Shown in pieces: positions 17,361-26,844 of a DNA stretch of 64,000 nucleotides (position 1 is the first letter of the stretch; each line of letters opens with the position of its first letter). The stretch comes from Bacteroidaceae bacterium (GTDB taxonomy: Bacteria > Bacteroidota > Bacteroidia > Bacteroidales > Bacteroidaceae). The notes beneath the pieces are model-generated. The model searched no databases and had not been told where the DNA came from. It saw only the letters and a list, made by a program, of their open reading frames with translations. Both the position numbers and the translations under genes were made by a program. The stretch lies in assembly GCA_017466065.1 (NCBI GenBank), contig JAFTUV010000016.1, positions 3,969 through 67,968 on the forward strand, written 5' to 3'.

Positions 17361-18801
17361 AGATTTATCGCCTCGCGAGGTGTGGAAACACTTTGAGGCT
17401 GTGACACAGATTCCGCGTCCTTCGGGCTATATGCAGGAAATTCAGAAGTTCCTTTTGGAATGGGGAAAGAGCATAGGTGTTGAGACTTGGCAGGACGAGG
17501 TGGGCAACATTATAATGCGCAAGCCTGCTACTCCCGGATTGGAGGACCGCAGATGCATCATCTTGCAGGCGCATATGGATATGGTTCCCCAAAAGACTCC
17601 CGAGAGCAAGCACGATTTTTACAAGGACCCCATTAAGACCATTGTTAAGGGCGATTGGCTCTATGCCGATGATACTACTCTCGGTGCCGATAATGGTATT
17701 GGTGTTGCTGCCATAATGGCTGTTATGGAGGATAATACGATGCAGCACGGCCCTCTCGAAGCTCTTATCACTATTGACGAGGAGACAGGCTTGGTTGGTG
17801 CATTCGGTCTTAAAGCCGGAGAGTTGCAGGGTAACATTCTGCTTAATCTCGACTCGGAAGAGGAGGGTGTTATGTACATCGGTTGCGCCGGTGGCATCGA
17901 CTTCTCGGCAAAAATGGAATTTATGGCCGAGGAGCCCATCGAGGGTGATATTGCTGTAAAGGTGTGCTTGAAGGGGTTGCGTGGCGGCCACTCGGGCGTG
18001 GAGATTAACGAGGGGCGTGGAAATGCCAATAAACTGATGGCTCGTTTCGTGCGTGAGGCTATCGACGAGTGCGGTGTGAGCCTTGCAAGCTGGAATGGCG
18101 GTAATATGCGCAATGCCATTCCTGCAAGCTGCGAGGTTGTTGTAACTCTCCCCGACGAGGCTGTGGGCGAGCTCACCGATATTGCTGCAAAGTATGAGGC
18201 TCTTTTCAATAGTGAATATGCCGGAATTGAAGAGGGGATAACTCTTCGTGTAGAGGCTGTGGATGTTCCCGAGAATGTTGTTCCCGAGGAGATTGAAGAG
18301 AATCTGCTCGATGCTATTCTGGCTTGTCACAATGGGCCTTTGCGCTTCATTCCCGCAATTCCCGATACTGTGGAAACATCGAGCAACCTCTCGATTATAA
18401 ATATTGCCGACGGCTTTGCCGAGGTTGACATTCTCATACGCAGTTCTTGCGAGTCTATGAAGGAGTATCTTGCTTTGCAATTGTCGAGCTGCTTTGCAAT
18501 GGCCGGAATGAAGGTTGAGTTGAGTGGCAGCTACACCGGCTGGCAGCCCAATGTGAAATCGCCGTTATTGGCAAGTGTGAAGGAGGCTTATAATGCACTC
18601 TTCGGCAAGGAGCCCGAGGTGCGCGTGATTCACGCGGGATTGGAGTGCGGTATTCTGTCGACCAATTATCCCGAAATGGATATGATTTCTTTCGGTCCCA
18701 CATTGCTGTCGCCTCACTCGCCCACAGAGCGCATAGAGATTGCTTCGGTCGATAAGTTCTACTCTTTGATTAAGGCTTTGATTATTAACGGGGTTAAATG
18801 A
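17344..18801 (+). CDS. pepD: aminoacyl-histidine dipeptidase (M20 family)
   Basis: 485 residues, the usual PepD length. This zinc peptidase hydrolyses Xaa-His and similar dipeptides in the cytoplasm. Metal-site motifs: LQAHMDMVPQ, DDTTLGADNGIG (bridging Asp), IDEETGLVGA (catalytic and metal Glu) and LNLDSEEEG; the C-terminal metal His is in SPHSPTERIEI. The lid domain with GGHSGVEINEGRGNAN is intact. No signal peptide. It overlaps the upstream membrane protein gene and ends before a strong terminator. Confidence 0.94.
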   Translation: MAMTIRDLSPREVWKHFEAVTQIPRPSGYMQEIQKFLLEWGKSIGVETWQDEVGNIIMRKPATPGLEDRRCIILQAHMDMVPQKTPESKHDFYKDPIKTIVKGDWLYADDTTLGADNGIGVAAIMAVMEDNTMQHGPLEALITIDEETGLVGAFGLKAGELQGNILLNLDSEEEGVMYIGCAGGIDFSAKMEFMAEEPIEGDIAVKVCLKGLRGGHSGVEINEGRGNANKLMARFVREAIDECGVSLASWNGGNMRNAIPASCEVVVTLPDEAVGELTDIAAKYEALFNSEYAGIEEGITLRVEAVDVPENVVPEEIEENLLDAILACHNGPLRFIPAIPDTVETSSNLSIINIADGFAEVDILIRSSCESMKEYLALQLSSCFAMAGMKVELSGSYTGWQPNVKSPLLASVKEAYNALFGKEPEVRVIHAGLECGILSTNYPEMDMISFGPTLLSPHSPTERIEIASVDKFYSLIKALIINGVK

Positions 18802-18822
18802 TAATTCCTGCAAATGATTCAA

Positions 18823-18852
18823 TGAGGCGGCCCATAAAATGGGGCCGCCTCA
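18823..18852 (+). terminator. intrinsic terminator after pepD
   Basis: Perfect 11-bp stem TGAGGCGGCCC / GGGCCGCCTCA with an 8-base loop, followed by TTTGTTTTT. Confidence 0.85.
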
Positions 18853-18964
18853 TTTGTTTTTGGGCATTTTGTTTCTTATTTTTAAATAATTTTTTCATTG
18901 ATATGCCGAAATATTCTCCGTTTGTGTTTATATTTACAAAATTAAATCGTTTAGAACTTTTTTG

Positions 18965-20482
18965 ATGACCGAGGAAAAGAGGAAAATATCAAATATAGAG
19001 CAGGAGGATACTTCATACGACCACGTTCTCAAATACACGGGTGTGTTTGGTGGAGTTCAGGTGCTCACGATGCTTGTTTCAATTTTGCGTAACAAATTTG
19101 CTGCAATATGGTTGAGCAAGGCGGGTATGGGCTTTTTTATGATGTATATGAATATATCCTCTTTTGTTTCGAGTGCTTCTAATGCGGGCGTGCCGTTCAG
19201 CGCAGTGAAGAATTTGTCGGAGATTTATGAAGAGGGAGATGCCGACAGAATAGAGAGTTATATTCTGACGGTGCGTTCCATAAGCCTGTGGACGGCATTT
19301 TTTGGTGCATTACTGTGTGTGTTGCTCTCGCCGCTCATAAGTTTCTTTGCTTTTGATGGCGATTGGAGCTACTCGGTAAAGGTTGCAATGTTGTCGCCTA
19401 TGATTTTTGCCATTGCGGTTACAAATGGCGAAATTTCCATTCTTAAAGCTACACGCAAATTGAAACGTCTGGCGGTAATCTCGGTTGTTGCGGCCTTGCT
19501 CACGCTTTTGAGCGTGTTGCCATTCTTCTATATGTGGGGTAGCAGAGGTGTTATTCCGGCTCTTGTGGTCAATACCCTTGTGCTGATGTATGTTCACCTG
19601 TATTTCTCTTTAAAGATATTCCCGTGGCGCGTGGAGCTCTTTTCGCGCAAAGTGTGGCAGCAGGGGGTGGCTATGGTGCGTCTGGGTGCCCCTTATGTGC
19701 TTGCCGGTATTATGAATGCTCTTGCCGCCCTTGCAATTCCCGCGGTGTTGCTCTATATGGGTAACATTGACGATGTGGGTGCCTACAAGGTGGGTTACGG
19801 GCTTATGGTTGTGTATGCCGGCATTGTGTTTGTGGCCGTGGAGGCCGATTATTTCCCGCGCTTGTCGGCTATACACGAGAATTTGGGGAGAATGAATTTT
19901 GCGATTAATCAGCAGATTGATATTTGTGTGCTCTTTATTTCGCCCTTGCTCCTGTTTATAATGCTGGCAATGCCGTTTATAATAAGGGTGCTCTACACTG
20001 CCGAGTTTCTTGTGGTTGCAGATATGGCTGTTTTTTCGGCCTTTTATATGTTTTTCAGGGCGGTGATGCTGCCCATTGCCTACACCTCATTGGCTAAGGG
20101 TGATACAATTACTTATTTGATGATGGAGGTGGCCTATGATATTTTCTCGTTCCTGTTTATTGCAGCCGGTTTCTATTGGGGAGGTATTACGGGCACGGGT
20201 ATTGCATTGTCGGTGGCAAGCCTTCTCGATGTTATTATGATATCGGTGTGCTATGGTCGCAAGTATGGCTTCCGCTATTTCCCATCCACGGTGCGGTTGG
20301 TGCTTTATCAGACGGTGCTGTTGGCAGTGGGGGTTGTTGTTTGTATATATGGTACATTGCTCTTGAAGTGTACTTTGGGAGTTCTGCTGTTGTTTGCATC
20401 GGCTTTCTACTCCTTTAAGGTGTTGCAGAAGAGAACTACCATTGTGAGCAATATAAAGAGAAAGTATTTTGACAGGAACTGA
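18965..20482 (+). CDS. polysaccharide/O-antigen flippase (Wzx-like, MOP superfamily)
   Basis: About 505 residues with roughly twelve to fourteen hydrophobic helices after a short charged N terminus. The start region (YTGVFGGVQVLTMLVSILRN) and the SNAGVPFSAVKNLSEIYEEG segment are typical of Bacteroidetes O-antigen translocases. Such proteins move lipid-linked oligosaccharides across the inner membrane. No glycosyltransferases flank it, so the glycan is not identifiable. ATG at 18965 was preferred to the TTG one codon earlier. Confidence 0.85.
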   Translation: MTEEKRKISNIEQEDTSYDHVLKYTGVFGGVQVLTMLVSILRNKFAAIWLSKAGMGFFMMYMNISSFVSSASNAGVPFSAVKNLSEIYEEGDADRIESYILTVRSISLWTAFFGALLCVLLSPLISFFAFDGDWSYSVKVAMLSPMIFAIAVTNGEISILKATRKLKRLAVISVVAALLTLLSVLPFFYMWGSRGVIPALVVNTLVLMYVHLYFSLKIFPWRVELFSRKVWQQGVAMVRLGAPYVLAGIMNALAALAIPAVLLYMGNIDDVGAYKVGYGLMVVYAGIVFVAVEADYFPRLSAIHENLGRMNFAINQQIDICVLFISPLLLFIMLAMPFIIRVLYTAEFLVVADMAVFSAFYMFFRAVMLPIAYTSLAKGDTITYLMMEVAYDIFSFLFIAAGFYWGGITGTGIALSVASLLDVIMISVCYGRKYGFRYFPSTVRLVLYQTVLLAVGVVVCIYGTLLLKCTLGVLLLFASAFYSFKVLQKRTTIVSNIKRKYFDRN

Positions 20483-20529
20483 TTGAGGGAGTATGATTGC
20501 TCCTGTGCCTGAATGAAGTTTGGTGAATT

Positions 20530-21633
20530 ATGGTACATCCCGAGAATGATGAGGCTTACAAAGGGTTGAGGGTTAATGATGGAGTGGAACGTTTGAGTTC
20601 TGTTAACCCTTATCTGTCGCAAATGCGTGTGAAACGTGCTGCTCCTTTGGGGGTAGATGATTATGTCAATGGTATTCTGCGTGGGGATGTTACTGTTTTA
20701 AGCCGTGCTGTAACGCTGGTGGAGAGCTTGCGCCCCGAACATCAGGCTGTGGCGCAGGAGATTGTGGAACGCCTTTTACCCTACTCGGGCAACTCCTTGC
20801 GAGTGGGAATAACCGGGGTTCCGGGTGCCGGCAAGAGCACCTCGATAGATGCCTTCGGAATGCACATACTTAAAGAATGTGGCGGCAAGCTCGCCGTGCT
20901 TGCGGTGGACCCGAGCAGTGAACGTAGCAAGGGTAGCATTTTAGGTGATAAAACCCGTATGGAGCGTCTGTCGGCTCATCCTGATGCTTTTATCCGCCCA
21001 AGCGCATCGGCCGGTTCTTTGGGCGGAGTGGCGCGTAAGACCCGTGAGACCATTATATTGTGCGAAGCAGCAGGTTATGATACTGTGTTTGTGGAGACTG
21101 TGGGCGTGGGACAGAGTGAAACGGCTGTCTATTCTATGGTCGATTTTTTCCTGCTTATACAGATTGCCGGTGCGGGTGACGAATTGCAGGGTATTAAGCG
21201 CGGAATTATGGAAATGGCCGACGGTATTGTGATTAACAAGGCCGACGGCGCGAATGTCGATGAGGCGCAACGTGCAGCCACGCATTATAGGAATGCTTTG
21301 CAGCTGTTCCCTATGCCGCAGAGTGGAATTCGTCCGCAGGTGCTCACCTATTCGGGTTTTTACGACCTTGGTATCAAGGAGGTGTGGGATATGATTTTCG
21401 ACTATGTTTCAAAGGTGAAGTCAAGCGGTTGTTTCGAGGAGAGGCGTCGCGGGCAGTCGAAATATTGGATGTACGAAACTATTAACGAGCAACTGCACAA
21501 TCGTTTCTATCGGGCAAACGGGGTAGAGGAGATGCTCGCCCGTTACGAACGGGAGGTTCTTGATGGCAGGCTTACATCGTTTGCCGCAGCCGGCAAATTG
21601 CTCGACTTCTACGATTCTTCAATAATTAAATGA
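20530..21633 (+). CDS. meaB: methylmalonyl-CoA mutase-associated GTPase MeaB
   Basis: 367 residues of the MeaB/ArgK G3E-GTPase family. Seen: P-loop GITGVPGAGKST, Mg-binding VLAVDPSSERSKG, the switch segment RPSASAGSLGGVARKTRE, VETVGVGQSE, and the guanine motif NKAD. MeaB loads and protects the adenosylcobalamin cofactor of methylmalonyl-CoA mutase. The mutase genes are not in this window. The last bases (ATGA) overlap the following gene. Length fits, with the usual helical N- and C-terminal extensions. Confidence 0.93.
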   Translation: MVHPENDEAYKGLRVNDGVERLSSVNPYLSQMRVKRAAPLGVDDYVNGILRGDVTVLSRAVTLVESLRPEHQAVAQEIVERLLPYSGNSLRVGITGVPGAGKSTSIDAFGMHILKECGGKLAVLAVDPSSERSKGSILGDKTRMERLSAHPDAFIRPSASAGSLGGVARKTRETIILCEAAGYDTVFVETVGVGQSETAVYSMVDFFLLIQIAGAGDELQGIKRGIMEMADGIVINKADGANVDEAQRAATHYRNALQLFPMPQSGIRPQVLTYSGFYDLGIKEVWDMIFDYVSKVKSSGCFEERRRGQSKYWMYETINEQLHNRFYRANGVEEMLARYEREVLDGRLTSFAAAGKLLDFYDSSIIK

Positions 21634-22166
21634 TTATGGATAAAAAAGTTCTGCGCAAGGAGGTGCGTGCAAGGATTGCAGCCATCGCCGATGAACTTAA
21701 ACAGCAGAAATCGACAATGCTGGCTCTTGCGCTTGTGGTGCATCCGGCAGTGCGCTCGGCAAGGGTTGTCGCGCTCTTCTCGCCGTTGGACGACGAGCCC
21801 TCCATTGGTGAGGTGATAAGTGTGCTTTCGCAGGAACATATAGTGGTGCTCCCACGTGTGGAGGGTGAGAAAATGGAATTCTACCCATTTGCCGAGGCTG
21901 CGATGCACAAGGGTGCTTATGGCATAATGGAGCCCGGCGAGGGTGTCCCTGTTGCTGCGGCGGATATTGATGTGATGATTGTTCCGGGTGTGGCGTTTAC
22001 GGCCGATGGCGTGCGTATGGGGCGTGGCAAAGGGTATTACGATAAGTATATGTCGCAGGCCGGTTTTAAGGCACGCACCATTGCCGTGTGCTACGAGGAA
22101 CAGTTGCTGCCCTCGCTTCCTTGTGAGCCTCACGATGTGAGGGTGGATGAGGTTTTAAGCAGATAA
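21630..22166 (+). CDS. 5-formyltetrahydrofolate cyclo-ligase
   Basis: 178 residues, normal for the family. It converts 5-formyl-THF and ATP to 5,10-methenyl-THF. The N-terminal Lys/Arg pattern (KVLRKEVRARIAAI), the folate region LPRVEGEKMEFYPF and the hallmark GRGKGYYDKYM are all present. ATGA overlap with meaB indicates translational coupling; a second ATG is at 21636. Followed by a bidirectional terminator. Confidence 0.93.
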   Translation: MIMDKKVLRKEVRARIAAIADELKQQKSTMLALALVVHPAVRSARVVALFSPLDDEPSIGEVISVLSQEHIVVLPRVEGEKMEFYPFAEAAMHKGAYGIMEPGEGVPVAAADIDVMIVPGVAFTADGVRMGRGKGYYDKYMSQAGFKARTIAVCYEEQLLPSLPCEPHDVRVDEVLSR

Positions 22167-22177
22167 ACAGATGCAAT

Positions 22178-22217
22178 AAAAACAGCAGCGGAGCCTTTGG
22201 GCTCCGCTGCTGTTTTT
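22178..22217. terminator. bidirectional terminator between convergent genes
   Basis: An 18-bp perfect stem (22178-22195 with 22200-22217) and a 4-base loop, flanked by A-run and T-run, serving both the cyclo-ligase gene and pfkA. Confidence 0.9.
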
Positions 22218-22230
22218 ATATATTATGGGA

Positions 22231-23217
22231 TTATGATGCGAGTATCTCTTGTGCACGCACAGTTTCGCGGTCGATGGGCTTGTCGTCCTTAATAGCCTTG
22301 GTGAAGGGAATATAGACAATTTCGTTGTTGCGTAGGCCTATCATCACGTTGCGCTGTCCTTCGAGCAGGGCATCGATGGCTGCAACGCCTAAACGGCTGG
22401 CAAGGATGCGGTCGTTGGCTGTGGGGCTGCCGCCACGTTGCAGATAGCCGAGGATCGATACACGCACATCGAGCTCGGGGAATTTCTGGCGCATTCCTTC
22501 GGCAACATCCATAATGTTGTAGTCTTTTTCGCGTCCTTCGGCGAAAAGAACTATACTGCTGCTCTTTGTGCGGCGCAATCCGTTGGCAATGAATTGGTTG
22601 ATTCGCTCAAATTCGGGGTCAATCTCGGGGAGAACACAAGCCTCGGCTCCTGTGGCGAGTGTGCCGTTGAGGGCGAGGAAACCTGCATCGCGGCCCATAA
22701 CCTCTACGATGAATAGTCGCTCGTGTGACGATGCTGTGTCGCGTATCTTGTCGACACACTCCATAATGGTGTTTAGTGCTGTGTCGTAACCAATTGTAGT
22801 ATCGGTGCCGTAAAGGTCGTTGTCGATGGTGCCGGGTAGAGCGATACAGGGTATGTCGTATTCGCGGGCAAGGTTGTAGGCACCGGTGATGGAGCCGTCG
22901 CCGCCAATGACAACAAGGGCGTCAATGCCCTCTTTTTGCAGGGTGGCGTATCCGATGGCTCGTCCTTCCTCGGTCTTGAATTCGTCGCAGCGGCTGGTTT
23001 TAAGGATTGTTCCGCCACGTTGTATGATGTTGCTCACATTCTCGGTCTTGAACTCTTTTATCTCTCCGGTTATGAGGCCTTTGTAGCCGCGGTAGATGCC
23101 TTTTACCTTCATTCCGTGATAGATGCAGGCGCGGGTTACGGCGCGTATGGCAGCATTCATTCCGGGGGCATCGCCTCCCGATGTGAGAATGCCGACGCAA
23201 TTAATCTTGTTTTTCAT
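22231..23217 (-). CDS. pfkA: ATP-dependent 6-phosphofructokinase
   Basis: 328 residues. It phosphorylates fructose 6-phosphate to fructose 1,6-bisphosphate. Seen: [18 protein letters not shown], the donor-site motif GGDGS, and the catalytic PGTIDNDL. Gly in GGDGS, where PPi-dependent enzymes have Asp (GGDDS), marks this as the ATP-using type. It is the last gene of porQ-cmk-ispH-pfkA; its ATG overlaps the ispH stop. A second, PPi-type enzyme is encoded at 58-60 kb. Confidence 0.95.
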   Translation of the reverse strand: MKNKINCVGILTSGGDAPGMNAAIRAVTRACIYHGMKVKGIYRGYKGLITGEIKEFKTENVSNIIQRGGTILKTSRCDEFKTEEGRAIGYATLQKEGIDALVVIGGDGSITGAYNLAREYDIPCIALPGTIDNDLYGTDTTIGYDTALNTIMECVDKIRDTASSHERLFIVEVMGRDAGFLALNGTLATGAEACVLPEIDPEFERINQFIANGLRRTKSSSIVLFAEGREKDYNIMDVAEGMRQKFPELDVRVSILGYLQRGGSPTANDRILASRLGVAAIDALLEGQRNVMIGLRNNEIVYIPFTKAIKDDKPIDRETVRAQEILAS

Positions 23218-24098
23218 AATTGGTTGTTTTTATGGTTGTTATAGTTTAATATTTCTTGCTTGCAATTTTCCATAAGCCATTTAGGGGTGGATGTTGCTCC
23301 GCATATTCCTATGCTGTCAACGCCGTCGGTGAGCGAGAGGTCAATCTCCCCCGGGCTCTCTATCTGGTGGGAGTTGGGGTTCACGCGCTTACATTCGTTG
23401 AACAATATTTTGCCGTTGGAACTTTTGCGGCCGCACACGAAGAATATGAGCTGGTGGGCCTTGGCAAATTCTCCGATGCCTGTCATACGGTTGGCTACTT
23501 GGCGACACACGGTGTCGAACGACTCGCATACTTTGCCCGGCTCCATACGCTTCTCGATGGATTCGACAATCTGTTTGTAGCCTTCGAGCGATTTTGTCGT
23601 TTGGGAATAGATGTAGGTGTTCTTGCCGGTTGCGACTTTTTCTATTTGTGACGGATTTTCCACTACGATGGCTTCGCCGTGTGTCTGGCCCACAAGTCCC
23701 AGAACCTCGGCGTGTCCGGCCTGTCCGTGTATGATTATCTGGCGGTCTTCGCAAGATGTTGCTTGCCACTTCTGCTTTATGCGTTGTTGCAGTTTGAGTA
23801 CAACGGGGCAGGTTGCGTCGATTAGTTCCAGATTGTTGCGACGGGCTGTTTCGTATGTCTCGGGTGGCTCGCCGTGGGCTCTCAAAAGCACTTTGGCGTT
23901 GTGCAGTGTCGCAAACGTTTCGTGGTTTATGGTTATGAGTCCTAATTTCTTTAATCTGTCACACTCTATGCCGTTGTGAACAATGTCGCCCAAGCAGTAG
24001 AGGGTGCCGCCTTTTTGCAGTTCCTCTTCGGCTTTCTGTATGGCTGTGGTTACTCCGAAACAGAAGCCCGAATGGTCGTCGATTTCTATTTTAAGCAT
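23214..24098 (-). CDS. ispH: 4-hydroxy-3-methylbut-2-enyl diphosphate reductase
   Basis: 294 residues. The last step of the MEP isoprenoid pathway, producing IPP and DMAPP with a 4Fe-4S cluster. The three cluster cysteines lie in SGFCFGV, DATCPVV and [12 protein letters not shown]; the substrate residues HNG and RAHGEPPE are present. It overlaps cmk by one base upstream and pfkA by four bases downstream. Products feed polyprenyl synthesis such as the synthase at 26.8 kb. Confidence 0.95.
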   Translation of the reverse strand: MLKIEIDDHSGFCFGVTTAIQKAEEELQKGGTLYCLGDIVHNGIECDRLKKLGLITINHETFATLHNAKVLLRAHGEPPETYETARRNNLELIDATCPVVLKLQQRIKQKWQATSCEDRQIIIHGQAGHAEVLGLVGQTHGEAIVVENPSQIEKVATGKNTYIYSQTTKSLEGYKQIVESIEKRMEPGKVCESFDTVCRQVANRMTGIGEFAKAHQLIFFVCGRKSSNGKILFNECKRVNPNSHQIESPGEIDLSLTDGVDSIGICGATSTPKWLMENCKQEILNYNNHKNNQL

Positions 24099-24784
24099 TA
24101 TTTCGTGTGTGCTATGAATTGTTCTTTAAGCCACTCTTGCTGTTCCTCGCGGGTCATATTGCTGTTGTCGAGCAATAGGGCATCGTCGGCTTTCTTTAAG
24201 GGGCTCACTTCGCGTGTCTGGTCGATGTAGTCGCGCTGTTGCACATTTTCAAGGATTTCTTGAAAATCGGGGTTGTCGCCTCGTGCTTTCAGTTCGTCGT
24301 AGCGGCGTTGCGCGCGCACCTCGGCCGATGCGGTTACGAATATTTTAAGTTCGGCATCGGGGAACACTGTGGTGCCAATGTCGCGTCCGTCCATAACTAT
24401 TCCCTTCTGCTTGCCCATACGGCGTTGCTGTTCCACCATTTCGCTTCGCACAAAGTCGAGGGCGGCCACTTGGCTCACCATTCGTGATACTTCGAGCGAA
24501 CGTATTTCGTGCTCAACATTCACTCCGTTAAGCAGGGTGATGGAGTTCTTTGTGTCGGGGTCGGCCTCGAAACTTATGTTTATATTGTTTAGCTCTTTGC
24601 GCAATCTGTCGGTGTCGATGCTCCCGCCATCGATAAGGTTGTTTCTTAAACAATAAAGGGCTACGGCGCGATACATTGCGCCGCTGTCGAAATAGAGATA
24701 ACCGATGCTGCGGGCGAGTGATTTTGCCATAGTGCTCTTGCCGCAGGATGAAAAGCCGTCAATTGCAATAACAATCTTTTTCAT
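24098..24784 (-). CDS. cmk: cytidylate kinase
   Basis: 228 residues. It phosphorylates CMP and dCMP. P-loop GFSSCGKST near the N terminus, [14 protein letters not shown] for nucleotide binding, [21 protein letters not shown], and the lid arginines in RAQRRYDEL are seen. Standard length. Second gene of the porQ-cmk-ispH-pfkA run. Confidence 0.95.
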   Translation of the reverse strand: MKKIVIAIDGFSSCGKSTMAKSLARSIGYLYFDSGAMYRAVALYCLRNNLIDGGSIDTDRLRKELNNINISFEADPDTKNSITLLNGVNVEHEIRSLEVSRMVSQVAALDFVRSEMVEQQRRMGKQKGIVMDGRDIGTTVFPDAELKIFVTASAEVRAQRRYDELKARGDNPDFQEILENVQQRDYIDQTREVSPLKKADDALLLDNSNMTREEQQEWLKEQFIAHTK

Positions 24785-24802
24785 AATATCTTATGGGTTT
24801 CT

Positions 24803-25789
24803 TTACAGTGTGTATGATGCGTTGAACAGCAGTGAATTGGACGAAACGTGCAACTTGCTGTACGATATTCCGAATTTAAACCTTTTTATATTGGCTCCGG
24901 CACCAATGCTCAGGCCGTCCCATTTGCTGTCCGATGTTGAGAGTTCTTTTGTAATGCGGTAATTGTAACCTATTGAGGCATATATATTCTGGCTTATAAG
25001 TACATCGGCACCAAAGGTAAAATGTTTCAACAATTTTTTGCTGAAACTGTCTTTGCTGCCATCGGCATTATAAAAGTCGTCGTCGCTCCATTTGTGCAGG
25101 TTGTTCATCGTCACCGACAGGCGTATGGGGGCGTTGGCTATTCTTTTTGTAACACCTAATTGTATGTCGAAAGGCATCTTCTCGGTCTCTTCCTCAAACG
25201 CCTTCACCTGCGCTCCCAAATTCTTGAATACCAATGAGGCCGACAGGTCTTTCTCCTCGTCAAAATAGTTCAATCCCAAATCCACTCCCAAGGCAATGGA
25301 ACTCATACTCTCATATTTTGAATATATGAACTTTGCAGCCACGCCACCGCTCCAACGGTCGCTCAACAGATAGCTGTAAACGGCAGATATTTCCATATCC
25401 TTGGCCTTGAATGTTCCTGTGAAGATGTTATTCTCGTCGTATCCCTCAAATTCACCATAATCGACATATCGCGCAACGATTGCACCGGCCGACCGTGCGC
25501 CGAACACGCGGTTGTACGCTGCTCCGGCAACCTTGCTGTCGCTCATATAGGTCATATACCCGAAGTTTACAGTGTTGTGCGAGGCATTGATGAGAAGCGC
25601 AGGGTTGTGTGCGGCCAATGTAACATCGTCGTCGATTATTGAGATGTTTGTTCCGCCCAATGCCGCAACGTGGGACGAGTAGGGGAGGCGCAAAAAGTTA
25701 AAAGCTATGTCACCGGTCTGTCCTTTTATGGTAACGAAAGGAATCGAGAGTATTGCCGATATTATGCAGATTACAATTTTTCTTGTCAT
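24803..25789 (-). CDS. porQ: type IX secretion system protein PorQ
   Basis: 328 residues from the ATG at 25789: signal peptide (KIVICIISAILSIPFVTIKG), then a beta-barrel-like protein with the family signature NFLRLPYSSHVAALGG and DDDVTLAAHNPALL close to the mature N terminus. PorQ is an outer-membrane component that works with the PorU/PorV attachment complex of the type IX secretion system. Upstream in-frame ATGs back to 25873 precede the probable promoter box, so the signal-peptide start was chosen. The adjacency porQ-cmk-ispH is familiar from other Bacteroidales. No other T9SS core gene is in the window. Confidence 0.87.
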   Translation of the reverse strand: MTRKIVICIISAILSIPFVTIKGQTGDIAFNFLRLPYSSHVAALGGTNISIIDDDVTLAAHNPALLINASHNTVNFGYMTYMSDSKVAGAAYNRVFGARSAGAIVARYVDYGEFEGYDENNIFTGTFKAKDMEISAVYSYLLSDRWSGGVAAKFIYSKYESMSSIALGVDLGLNYFDEEKDLSASLVFKNLGAQVKAFEEETEKMPFDIQLGVTKRIANAPIRLSVTMNNLHKWSDDDFYNADGSKDSFSKKLLKHFTFGADVLISQNIYASIGYNYRITKELSTSDSKWDGLSIGAGANIKRFKFGISYSKLHVSSNSLLFNASYTL

Positions 25790-25817
25790 AAATAGTGTTG
25801 CTGTATGTTGCATAGTT

Positions 25818-25826
25818 GCGAAGGTA
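25818..25826 (-). promoter_or_regulatory. probable -7 box for the porQ operon
   Basis: Minus strand TACCTTCGC, one mismatch from TAnnTTTGC, about 29 bases upstream of the chosen porQ start. Confidence 0.45.
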
Positions 25827-25995
25827 ATGCTTTTTTTTATCATTTTATTCAGTGCAGTAAAATAATTGACCATAAAATTACGTTTCTCATAGTAAAATAA
25901 CTGAAAAAAAGAGCTTTTATGATGCGGAGTAAAAATAAAATATGTGTAAAATAAAAAAAAGATGCTTTAAAACGTGTGTATTGAAAAATATTGTT

Positions 25996-26004
25996 TAAAT
26001 TTGC
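25996..26004 (+). promoter_or_regulatory. -7 promoter box for the TonB-family gene
   Basis: TAAATTTGC, a perfect TAnnTTTGC, 36 bases before the ATG at 26040. Confidence 0.6.
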
Positions 26005-26039
26005 CCAATAGAAATAAAAAAACAAATTATCATACAATA

Positions 26040-26771
26040 ATGGATTCAACAAAAAGACAACAGGGAAATGAAAGCGAGCTTCTCGAAGTGAAGAAGAGCG
26101 CGAAGGTGAACCTTGAACAGCACAAGACCACTTGGTTGCTCATTGGTTATATTCTTGTGTTTGCTGTTCTGTTCGTGGCTTTCGAATGGACTGCTACCGA
26201 GAAGAAACATACAGGCGAGATTGTGAGTGCAGGTATTCTTCTTGAAGAGGAGATTATGGTGCCTATTACAATGCCCGAGAAAAAGGTGGTTCCTCCCCCT
26301 CCTCAGGCAAAGCAGATTACCGAGATTCTGGAAATTGTAGATGATGAGGCCGAGATTGAAGAGAGTGAGCTTGCTTCTGTCGAGGAGACCGGTGAGGTAG
26401 TGGAGATTGCCGATGTCGGTAATGTGGTGGTAGAGGAGATACCCGAAGAGGAGCCCATCTTGCAGATTGTAGAGCAGATGCCCGAGTTCCCCGGAGGTAT
26501 GCAGGCACTTATGAAGTACCTTAAAGAAAATATCAACTACCCCCGTATTTCTCGCGAGAATGGTTCGCAAGGTAAGGCATTCATCAACTTTGTTGTTAAC
26601 ACCGATGGTTCTATTCAGGATATAGAGGTGCTTCGCAGTTCGAGTGATGTCTACCTCGACAAAGAGGCCCTGCGCGTGGTAGGTGCAATGCCCAAGTGGA
26701 ACCCCGGCAAGCAGGCCGGTAAAGCAGTGCGTGTGCGTTTCACATTGCCGGTGACCTTCCGTTTGAAGTAA
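26040..26771 (+). CDS. TonB family energy-transducer protein
   Basis: 243 residues. A short cytoplasmic N terminus and one membrane helix (TTWLLIGYILVFAVLFVAF) are followed by a Pro/Glu/Val-rich periplasmic spacer and a C-terminal TonB domain (FPGGMQALMKYLKENINYP, then VNTDGSIQDIEVLRSS and MPKWNPGKQAGK). TonB couples the ExbBD proton-motive-force motor to TonB-dependent outer-membrane receptors. No exbB/exbD lie nearby, which is common for the several TonB copies in Bacteroidetes. Flanked by its own promoter box and terminator, so monocistronic. Confidence 0.92.
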   Translation: MDSTKRQQGNESELLEVKKSAKVNLEQHKTTWLLIGYILVFAVLFVAFEWTATEKKHTGEIVSAGILLEEEIMVPITMPEKKVVPPPPQAKQITEILEIVDDEAEIEESELASVEETGEVVEIADVGNVVVEEIPEEEPILQIVEQMPEFPGGMQALMKYLKENINYPRISRENGSQGKAFINFVVNTDGSIQDIEVLRSSSDVYLDKEALRVVGAMPKWNPGKQAGKAVRVRFTLPVTFRLK

Positions 26772-26786
26772 TTTAATGTAGAATAT

Positions 26787-26824
26787 AAAAGAGGCTGCCG
26801 CTGTTGTGTGTAGCCTCTTTTTAA
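26787..26824 (+). terminator. intrinsic terminator after the TonB gene
   Basis: AAAAGAGGCT (26787-26796) pairs with AGCCTCTTTT (26812-26821), and the T-run is part of the stem end. It lies just before the next gene. Confidence 0.75.
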
Positions 26825-26844
26825 TTTATTGTCAGTTTTTTGTT

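Noticed and set aside
17365..18480. 371-codon frame antisense to pepD
   Set aside because: pepD is unambiguous and the antisense product has no domain-like features.
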